A stretch of 64,000 bases of DNA from the NCBI GenBank assembly GCA_016887485.1, contig CP069394.1, forward strand, positions 992,001 through 1,056,000, in the 5' to 3' direction. Both the position numbers and the translations under genes were made by a program. This stretch comes from Chloroflexota bacterium. Its GTDB lineage: Bacteria; Chloroflexota; Anaerolineae; Anaerolineales; Anaerolineaceae. Position 1 is the stretch's first letter. Each line of letters begins with the position of its first letter. Shown piece by piece: positions 54,550-61,940 of the stretch. Under the pieces are notes generated by a model that saw nothing but the letters and a program-made list of their open reading frames with translations, was not told the origin of the DNA and made no database searches.

Positions 54550-56649
54550 CTATTCTGCCAAAATCAGCCGGGCATCCAGGACCTTTGCACCCTGTCCTTC
54601 CGGTAACACCAGCAGGGGATTGATCTCCACTTCGGATATCTGCGGGAAATCCACCGCCAACTGGCTCAACCGACCAATGGCATCCACAACACCGTCCAGA
54701 TCATACACCGGACCGCCCCGGAAGCCTCGCAGCAATCGTCCAGCCTTGGTGGCTTCAATCATATCCTTGGCCCTCTGCTGAGTCAGAGGTGCCACACCGA
54801 AGCCAACATCCTTGAAGAGTTCTACATAAATACCACCTAATCCAAACATCATCAAGGGGCCAAAGGTTGGGTCCCGCCGCATCCCAATGATCACTTCCAG
54901 ACCTTTGGGTGCCATTTTTTCCACCAGGAAGCTGGTTATCTTAACGTCCGGCATTTTTTCAGTAATTTCTGCGGCCATGTTCAGGGCAGCGCTTTCAACT
55001 TCATAGCCCGAGTTCAGGTTAAGGGCAATCCCACCAAAGTCCGACTTATGCAGTACCTGGGGCGAGATCACCTTCACCACAACCGGGAAGCCCAGCTCTT
55101 CAGCAATTTGGGAGGCTTCCAGAGCGTCCTTCGCCAGTGCGCCAGGCACCAGGTCCAGCCCATAAGCTGCCAGGATCGGCCGAGTTTCAGCCTCACCTAG
55201 GGCCTGCCCCGGTTTGACGGATTGAAGCAGCTTCTCCGCTTGATCCACTTTGCGATCCTCAACCGAGAATGGAGCGCCTTCACCCTTTGCCAGCCACTCT
55301 CTATAGCTGCGCATCGCACCCAACACCTGACCGGGCACTTCGGGGAAGATGCTCATCGGAATATTATTTTCATGCAGCACCTGACGGGCTTCCGCCAGGC
55401 TCCGCTCACCGACCATACAAGCCAGCACGGTCTGATCTGTGCCCCGAGTGGCATCCGCAATCGCCCTTGCCACATCACCGGGGTTCACCAATGACTGCGG
55501 CACCAGCATCGGCAATAAAACGTCCACATCCGGGTCGCCATAAAGCGTTTTCAGACAGTGGGCATATTCACCCGGTTCCGCGCCACCCAGCATATCCATT
55601 GGGTTGGCAACCTGCGCACTGGGGTTCAGTTTTTCAGCCAATTTGGCTCGCTGACCCGCTGAAATCTCCGCCAGGGTGAAACCATTGGCGGCCAGGGCAT
55701 CCGATGCCAAGGCTGCCGGGCCACCCGCGTTGGTAAAGATTGCAACCCTATCACCTTTCGGTAAGGGTTGGCAGCTTAGCGCCCAGGCCACGTCAAATAG
55801 CGCGGGCAAATCTGGAACTTCGATCACACCGGCCTGTTCAAATACCGCCTGATAGGCGGAATAGGATCCCGCCAGCGACCCTGTGTGAGATGAGACAGCT
55901 TTTGCGCCTGCTCCGGTTCGCCCAGCTTTCAGCAGGACAATCGGTTTCTTGCGAGAGACTTCGCTGGCAATCCGCAGGAATTTTGCACCGTCCTGAATGC
56001 CCTCCACATAAGCCGCAATCACTTTTACTTTGGGATGATCGCCAAAAAAGGCAATCATATCGGACTCATCCACATCCAGCTCATTACCCAGGCTGGCAAA
56101 GTGTGAAAAACCGATGGACTTATCGGCAATATAATCCACCACGCCGCCGCAAACCGCGCCGGACTGTGACACGAAGCCAATCGATCCCAATGCTGGGACG
56201 CCCTGGATAAAGGTTGTGTTCAGACCGGTGGTCAAATCCAAGGTACCCACGCAGTTTGGGCCGATCAGACGCATATTGTAAGATTCAGCGATCTCACGGC
56301 ACTCTTCTTCCAGCACCTTGCCCTGGCCACCCACTTCCCGGAACCCGCCGGAGATGATAACCACGGCTTTGATCCCCCGTTCCCCGCATGCTCGCAACAC
56401 ATCCGGCGTCATCTGTGCCGGCAGAACGACCACAGCCAGGTCCACCGGATCGGGCACATCGGCCACATCCGCATAGACCTTGAGGCCCAGGACCTCATCT
56501 GCCTTGGGATTAACAGGGTAAATCCCACCCTGAAAACCGTATTCGGTCATATTTTTCACAATACCGTAACTTAGTTTACGCGGGTTGGTAGAAGCCCCAA
56601 TGATGGCTACACCTGTTGGTGAGAAAAAGGGTGCCAAGTCATTCGTCAT
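54550..56649 (-). CDS. Acyl-CoA (acetyl-CoA) synthetase, ADP-forming, fused alpha and beta subunits
   Basis: A 699-aa NDP-forming acyl-CoA synthetase. The N-terminal CoA-binding domain is SPTGVAIIGASTNPRKLSYG; the succinyl-CoA ligase-like second domain carries the phosphorylated His in SSHTGSLAGSYSAYQAVFEQ; an ATP-grasp domain forms the last 220 residues (ARPILAAYGLDLVPGALA, VVVKVISPQVLHKSDFGG). It makes ATP from acetyl-CoA (or other acyl-CoA), ADP and phosphate, a common energy-yielding last step in fermenters. The alpha-beta order is the usual fused form. It is divergent from the repair operon. Confidence 0.93.
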   Translation of the reverse strand: MTNDLAPFFSPTGVAIIGASTNPRKLSYGIVKNMTEYGFQGGIYPVNPKADEVLGLKVYADVADVPDPVDLAVVVLPAQMTPDVLRACGERGIKAVVIISGGFREVGGQGKVLEEECREIAESYNMRLIGPNCVGTLDLTTGLNTTFIQGVPALGSIGFVSQSGAVCGGVVDYIADKSIGFSHFASLGNELDVDESDMIAFFGDHPKVKVIAAYVEGIQDGAKFLRIASEVSRKKPIVLLKAGRTGAGAKAVSSHTGSLAGSYSAYQAVFEQAGVIEVPDLPALFDVAWALSCQPLPKGDRVAIFTNAGGPAALASDALAANGFTLAEISAGQRAKLAEKLNPSAQVANPMDMLGGAEPGEYAHCLKTLYGDPDVDVLLPMLVPQSLVNPGDVARAIADATRGTDQTVLACMVGERSLAEARQVLHENNIPMSIFPEVPGQVLGAMRSYREWLAKGEGAPFSVEDRKVDQAEKLLQSVKPGQALGEAETRPILAAYGLDLVPGALAKDALEASQIAEELGFPVVVKVISPQVLHKSDFGGIALNLNSGYEVESAALNMAAEITEKMPDVKITSFLVEKMAPKGLEVIIGMRRDPTFGPLMMFGLGGIYVELFKDVGFGVAPLTQQRAKDMIEATKAGRLLRGFRGGPVYDLDGVVDAIGRLSQLAVDFPQISEVEINPLLVLPEGQGAKVLDARLILAE

Positions 56650-56725
56650 GGATCAATTATCCTTTCAATACAGGTCAATTTGGATCGTTCGGTTATTATA
56701 CCTGAGATGCCCTTTCGTTTTAGAA

Positions 56726-56731
56726 TATAAT
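56726..56731 (+). promoter_or_regulatory. -10 box placed for a leaderless transcript of the repair operon
   Basis: TATAAT is followed by six bases (ACTCTC) and then the ATG at 56738, so the predicted first transcribed base is the A of the start codon. No ribosome site exists and no clear -35 is seen. Confidence 0.5.
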
Positions 56732-56737
56732 ACTCTC

Positions 56738-58861
56738 ATGGCATTGACGACTGAACAAAACCGCTTATTGGAAAGCCCAATCACTGGCAAAATCGCCCTG
56801 GTCGGGACCGCGGGAACGGGGAAAACCACAGCCGGCACACTTTGGTTAAAAAAGCTGCTCGAATCAGGTTTCCCGCCCCACCAAATCCTCCTGTTTGTGC
56901 CCCAGCGCACCATCGCGAAACCCTATGAGGATATCCTTTGGGACGACCTTGATCTGGCACGCAGCCTGCCCACCACCGTGACCCTGGGCGGTCTGGCGCG
57001 GCGGATGCTGGAACTGTTCTGGCCAACGATCAGCAGCCAGACCGGCGTAGCCAATCCCAATCGGCCGCCGCAATTTCTAACTCTGGAAACCGCTCAATAT
57101 TATATGGCCCATGTCGTCCGGCCTCTGATTGAAGAGAAGAATTTCTTTGACAGCCTGACGATCAACCGAAACCGGATCTTTTCCCAAATTCTGGACAACC
57201 TCAACAAAGCCGCCTTTGTCGGGTTCCCGATTGAGGAAATCGCCCCCCGATTGAAAACCGCTTGGGTTGGCGATGTGGAACAGATGCACATCTACGACGA
57301 CGTCCAGGCCAGCGGCCTGGCATTTCGGGCTTTTTGCCTGGAACATAACCTGCTGGATTTCTCACTGCAGGTCGAACTCTTTATTAAATTACTCTGGCCC
57401 TCGCCGCTCTGCCGAGATTACCTAACGGGTCAATATCGCCATCTGATCGTGGATAATATCGAAGAAGATACCCCTGTGGCGCATGACGTCCTGCAGGAGT
57501 GGCTGCCGGAGTTTGATTCTGCCCTGGTGATCCAAGATCAGGATGCTGGTTACCGGTTCTTCCTTGGTGCGGATACCCAAAGCGCCCAGCGGCTTATTAC
57601 AGGTTGTAACGAAGTCATCTCATTTACAAAGAATTTGGTCAGCTCAAAAGATATCCAAGGTCTGCAGAATGGCGTCCGCAAGGTAGTCGCCAGCCTGATG
57701 GGTGCACCAGCCAGCCAGGCTTCGCTGCCCGCGGCTGACCCCACAAAGGCGATCATAACACCTCCCGACAATCCCCGCTATTTCCCGGCAATGATCAACT
57801 GGGCAGCGGGTGAAATTCGGCGCTTGATCGAACACGGCACACCACCGGGTGAGATCGTGATCCTGGCACCTTTCATGTCGGATGTCCTGCGTTACACCCT
57901 ATCTCGCAAGCTGGATGAATACGGTGTCCCGCACCACTCCCACCGCCCGTCGCGGGCCCTGCGTGACGAGCCTGCTGCACAAACCCTGCTGAACCTCGCA
58001 ACGATTGCATTTCCCGAGTGGCAGCTCAAACCCAAACGCATCAATTTCGCCTTTGCACTGATGCAGGCTATTGACCAGTTTGACCTGATCCGGGCCCAAT
58101 TGCTATCACACTACATTTACGATGAACGCACCGAGGGCTTCCCCTTGAGGCCCTTTGAAGAGGTCCCTGCTGAAGAACGGGACCGGATCACCTACTCCGC
58201 CGGTGAACGCTATGATCAGCTGCGCAGCTGGCTGGCAACCACCCTCCCGGATGACGACCAAACCCTTGATTTCTTCCTCAACCGGCTGTTCGGCGAAGTC
58301 CTCAGCCAGCCAGGCTTTGGCTTCCATGATGATCTTGAGAGCGCCAACACCGTGGCCACTCTGATCGAATCCATCCAGAAATTCCGCTGGGTGATCGGTG
58401 AACAATTAGCTGAGGGCACCCTTTCCACCGGGAAGGAATATGTCCAGATGGTTGCAGATGGCGTCATAGCTGCGCAATACATCCAACCCTGGCAGGATAC
58501 ACCCCAGGATTCAGTTTTCCTGGCGCCTGCCTATACCTTCCTGATGCGCAACCAGCCCGTGGATGTTCAGTTCTGGCTGGATATTGGCAGCCCCTCCTGG
58601 TACCAGCGCCTCGACCAGCCCTTGACCCAGCCCTATGTGCTCTCTCGCAATTGGCCATCCAATAAGGTCTGGACAGCGGAGGATGAGGTCAATGCCGCCA
58701 ATGACACCTTGCAGCGTTTGTCACTGGGGCTACTCAACCGCTGCCGCCAGAAGGTTTATCTCGGGATGAGTGAGATGGATGTCTCCGGTTATGAGAACCG
58801 GGGCCTGCTCCTGCGAATCTTCCAGCAGGTGCTACTTGAGAGCAAACGGGGGGCTAAATGA
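56738..58861 (+). CDS. UvrD-like helicase-fold protein with degenerate motif II (AddB/AdnA-like)
   Basis: A 707-aa protein starting at ATG 56738, the point where homology to helicases begins. Walker A is GTAGTGKTT (residues 23-31). The Walker B region reads LIVDNIEED with Asp239-Asn240 instead of DExQD, so ATP hydrolysis may be impaired. Later elements (EIVILAPFMSDVLRYTLSRKL; PVDVQFWLDIGSPSWY) correspond to motifs IV-VI in altered form. No nuclease domain follows. Together with the next two genes it looks like the AddB/AdnA-type partner of a helicase-nuclease, with its nuclease on a separate polypeptide. It overlaps the helicase gene by 4 bp (ATGA). Confidence 0.78.
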   Translation: MALTTEQNRLLESPITGKIALVGTAGTGKTTAGTLWLKKLLESGFPPHQILLFVPQRTIAKPYEDILWDDLDLARSLPTTVTLGGLARRMLELFWPTISSQTGVANPNRPPQFLTLETAQYYMAHVVRPLIEEKNFFDSLTINRNRIFSQILDNLNKAAFVGFPIEEIAPRLKTAWVGDVEQMHIYDDVQASGLAFRAFCLEHNLLDFSLQVELFIKLLWPSPLCRDYLTGQYRHLIVDNIEEDTPVAHDVLQEWLPEFDSALVIQDQDAGYRFFLGADTQSAQRLITGCNEVISFTKNLVSSKDIQGLQNGVRKVVASLMGAPASQASLPAADPTKAIITPPDNPRYFPAMINWAAGEIRRLIEHGTPPGEIVILAPFMSDVLRYTLSRKLDEYGVPHHSHRPSRALRDEPAAQTLLNLATIAFPEWQLKPKRINFAFALMQAIDQFDLIRAQLLSHYIYDERTEGFPLRPFEEVPAEERDRITYSAGERYDQLRSWLATTLPDDDQTLDFFLNRLFGEVLSQPGFGFHDDLESANTVATLIESIQKFRWVIGEQLAEGTLSTGKEYVQMVADGVIAAQYIQPWQDTPQDSVFLAPAYTFLMRNQPVDVQFWLDIGSPSWYQRLDQPLTQPYVLSRNWPSNKVWTAEDEVNAANDTLQRLSLGLLNRCRQKVYLGMSEMDVSGYENRGLLLRIFQQVLLESKRGAK

Positions 58862-61104
58862 GCGACGCCACCATCAAGCTCCGCCCTGGGCAGCAGCAGA
58901 TCCTGCAATATAAGAACGGGAAGATGGGCGTCAGCGCCGTGCCCGGCAGCGGCAAGACCTGGACGCTTTCCTATCTCGCCGCAGACCTGATCAAATCCGG
59001 CGCGATCAACCCCGACCAGGAAATCCTGATCGTCACGCTGGTCAACGCCGCCGTAGATAACTTCTCCGCCAGAATCTCCACCCAACTGCAGGCCGCCGGG
59101 CTGCTCCCCGGGCTGGGTTATCGCGTACGCACCCTGCATGGCCTGGCTAATGACATCGTCCGGATGCGCCCCGATCTGGCTGGGCTGAGCCACGGTTTCC
59201 AAATCCTCGATGAGGTGGAGGGCACCCGCATAATACGCTCTGTGGCGGATGCCTGGCTCAAAGCTCACCCGGAATTCTTTGATCCCTATCTGGATGTGGA
59301 TGATTCCCAATTGGGCAAGGTCTACACTGAGAGCCGCAACCTGCCTGCCATGGTCGAATCAATTGCCGTGGCTTTCATCAGGTTGGCAAAGGACCGCCAG
59401 CTCACACCGAATAAACTCGAAAAACTCCTGAGCAGCTCTCCCATCCCGCTGCCACTGGTACAGATGGGCGTGGAACTCTACCACGAATATCAGGATGCCC
59501 TCAATTACCGCGGCAGCGTGGACTTTGACGATCTGATCCGGTTGGCCCTGCAATGCTTAGAATCCGATCCCTCTCTGGTCACTCTGTTACAAAAGCGCTG
59601 GCCCTTTATTCTGGAAGATGAAGCCCAGGATTCAAGCCTCCTGCAACAGAAGATCCTCTCCCTGCTGACCGGCAAATCCGGCAACTGGGTGCGCGTTGGC
59701 GATCCAAATCAAGCCATCTATGAAACCTTCACCACAGCCAGTCCTCATTACCTGCTGGACTTCATTCAGCGGCCAGATGTCACTCCCCGATCTCTGCCGG
59801 AAAGCGGCCGCTCCACTCTCAGCATCCTCTCCCTTGCCAATCACCTGATCAACTGGACTCAGGATCATCACCCCAACTGGGATGCCCGCAGCGCGCTTAA
59901 CCCACCGCTTATCCAGCCCACGCCACCCGATGACCCCCAACCCAACCCACCGGACTGCCCCGAGTGTATTCAGTTGATTGAAGATCTCATGACACCGGAT
60001 CAGGAAGTGCGGTTTGTGGTCGATTCAATCGAAGCCTGGCTTGCGGAACATCCTGACAAGACCGTTGCGATCCTCTCACCGAGAAACGCCCGCGGTTTCA
60101 AGTTCGCTGATGAATGCCAGGACCGGGGTATCCCGGTGGTGGACAGCCTGCTGCGTTCCACTTCCTCCACCCGGCTTTCCACCAGCGCGATCTACCACAT
60201 CCTGAATTACCTTTGTGACCCGCGTGACAGCGGCAAACTCTCCACGGCTTACCGGGTGTGGCGGCGCAAGGAACGCGAAGATGAACAGCGCTGGCCCTTC
60301 TTCAAAGCCATCGCAGACCAAATCAAATCCCTGGAACGTGTGGAAGATTACCTCTGGCCGCAGATGGACCATTCATGGCTCGATACGCTTATCGCGGATT
60401 CCGCTGAGGCCGCCATGCTGGATGAACTCGAGACCTTCCGGGACGTGATCCAGCGCTGGCAGAACTCCGTTTTCCTGCCCATAGACCAACTCGTCCTGAC
60501 TCTTTCACAGGACCTGTTCCTCGAGCCCGCCGAACTGGCCCTGGCCCATAAACTCTCCGTGCTCCTCCGCCAGCTTGCCAACGCCCACCCGGATTGGCGC
60601 TTGCCGGAGTTCACGGAAGAGATGAAGCAGATCGCCAATAACCAGCGCCGCTTCCTGGGCTTTTCGGATGAAGACTCAGCCTTTGATCCCGACCTCTATC
60701 CCGGCCAGGTGGTCATTGCCACCATGCACAAGGCCAAAGGTCTGGAGTGGGACGCCGTTTACCTGACCGCGGTCAATAATTACAATTTCCCCTCGGGCGA
60801 GGATTATGATCAATATCAGTCCGAGAAATGGTTCGTACGGGATCACCTCAATCTGGAAGCCGAGACCCTGGCCCAACTCACTGCTCTGACTGCCAAACGC
60901 GGCCTCAACTGGTATCAGGAAGGTGCGGCCTCATTGGAAGCCCGTCAGGAATTCATCCGTGAAAGGCTGCGGCTTTTCTTCGTAGGTGTTACCCGGGCCA
61001 GAAGCTGGCTGACGGTGACGGCCAATTCCGGCCGAATATCCGCTAAGAATGTCATCGCCCGGGCTTTCCTTGAATTGATCAATGACTGGGAGAAACGCCA
61101 ATGA
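58858..61104 (+). CDS. UvrD/Rep-type superfamily 1 DNA helicase
   Basis: A 748-aa SF1A helicase with all motifs: Walker A AVPGSGKT (27-34), motif Ia VTLVNAAVDNF, motif II LEDEAQD (Asp254-Glu255), motif III VRVGDPNQAIYETF, motif IV-like region TVAILSPRN, motif V ATMHKAKGLEWDAVYL and motif VI RLRLFFVGVTRARSWL. There is no C-terminal nuclease domain, unlike AddA or RecB. It should translocate 3' to 5' on DNA. It overlaps both neighbours by 4 bp (ATGA), so the three proteins are probably made in fixed ratio and may form one complex. Confidence 0.93.
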   Translation: MSDATIKLRPGQQQILQYKNGKMGVSAVPGSGKTWTLSYLAADLIKSGAINPDQEILIVTLVNAAVDNFSARISTQLQAAGLLPGLGYRVRTLHGLANDIVRMRPDLAGLSHGFQILDEVEGTRIIRSVADAWLKAHPEFFDPYLDVDDSQLGKVYTESRNLPAMVESIAVAFIRLAKDRQLTPNKLEKLLSSSPIPLPLVQMGVELYHEYQDALNYRGSVDFDDLIRLALQCLESDPSLVTLLQKRWPFILEDEAQDSSLLQQKILSLLTGKSGNWVRVGDPNQAIYETFTTASPHYLLDFIQRPDVTPRSLPESGRSTLSILSLANHLINWTQDHHPNWDARSALNPPLIQPTPPDDPQPNPPDCPECIQLIEDLMTPDQEVRFVVDSIEAWLAEHPDKTVAILSPRNARGFKFADECQDRGIPVVDSLLRSTSSTRLSTSAIYHILNYLCDPRDSGKLSTAYRVWRRKEREDEQRWPFFKAIADQIKSLERVEDYLWPQMDHSWLDTLIADSAEAAMLDELETFRDVIQRWQNSVFLPIDQLVLTLSQDLFLEPAELALAHKLSVLLRQLANAHPDWRLPEFTEEMKQIANNQRRFLGFSDEDSAFDPDLYPGQVVIATMHKAKGLEWDAVYLTAVNNYNFPSGEDYDQYQSEKWFVRDHLNLEAETLAQLTALTAKRGLNWYQEGAASLEARQEFIRERLRLFFVGVTRARSWLTVTANSGRISAKNVIARAFLELINDWEKRQ

Positions 61105-61940
61105 ACATGCCAGAAACCTTTGATTTCACCCAGAGCAACCTGCAGGATTACATTGACTGCCCCTATCGCTTCAACCTGCGCTATATCCAGCATGCCAAAT
61201 GGCCGGCTCTGATAGTGGACGATGCCCTCGAATTCGAACAGCGCGGCCAGACCGGAGGCCGTTTTCACCGGCTGATCCAGCAATACCTGTTGGGCATTCC
61301 CGAGGAGCGCCTAACCGACCAGGTGGCTGCGGATCCCAGCCCTGAGATGATGTTTTGGTGGGAGGACTTCCTGCAATTTGTACCGCCCCTGTTGGAAGGG
61401 ACTCGCTATGTCGAGACCATCCTCAGCACCGGTCTGGCAGGTCACAGAGTGGTGGCAAAGTTCGACCTCGTTCTGGTGCAATCCTCAGGCAAGCTGGTGA
61501 TATTCGACTGGAAAACGAGCCGCAGACAGCCCAAACAAAAATGGCTGGAAGAACGGATTCAAACCCGTCTCTACCGGTTCCTTTTGGCGCAATCCGGCTG
61601 CGTGCTAAATGGCGGTGAGGAGACTCCACCTGAGCAAATCGAAATGAACTACTGGTTCACGTCCCAACCGGAACTGCCCATCAGCCTGCCCTATTCCCAA
61701 GGGCAATATGAGCAGGACCTGGCCTTTTTCACCAATCTGATCCGTGAGATTGCAGAACTGCCCGATAACGGCTTCCTCCGCACAGCAGACCTTACCAAAT
61801 GTCGCTACTGTGTCTACCGTTCACATTGTGACCGGGGGACCGTGGCGGGTAATTTGGATGAGTTTGAGGATTTCGAGCTGACTACTGTGGAAAATGATGA
61901 CGAACTGGATTTTGACCAGATTGAAGAGATCGCATTCTGA
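61101..61940 (+). CDS. Stand-alone PD-(D/E)XK nuclease with iron-sulfur cysteines (RecB/Cas4-like)
   Basis: A 279-aa nuclease of the PDDEXK_1 (RecB C-terminal) family. Predicted catalytic residues are His56 (GGRFHRLIQQ), Asp122 (AKFDLVLV) and Asp136-x-Lys138 (FDWKTSRR). Cys20 in DCPYRFNLRY and Cys234, Cys237, Cys243 near the end form the four-Cys pattern that holds a 4Fe-4S cluster in AddB, AdnB and Cas4. It is a separate protein, not fused to a helicase. No cas genes or repeats are nearby. It overlaps the helicase gene by 4 bp and recJ by 1 bp (TGATG). Confidence 0.88.
   Translation: MNMPETFDFTQSNLQDYIDCPYRFNLRYIQHAKWPALIVDDALEFEQRGQTGGRFHRLIQQYLLGIPEERLTDQVAADPSPEMMFWWEDFLQFVPPLLEGTRYVETILSTGLAGHRVVAKFDLVLVQSSGKLVIFDWKTSRRQPKQKWLEERIQTRLYRFLLAQSGCVLNGGEETPPEQIEMNYWFTSQPELPISLPYSQGQYEQDLAFFTNLIREIAELPDNGFLRTADLTKCRYCVYRSHCDRGTVAGNLDEFEDFELTTVENDDELDFDQIEEIAF

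Noticed and set aside
61101-61940. Cas4 of a CRISPR system
   Set aside because: The nuclease has Cas4-like cysteines, but no cas1, cas2 or repeat array is in the window and its partners are helicases and recJ.
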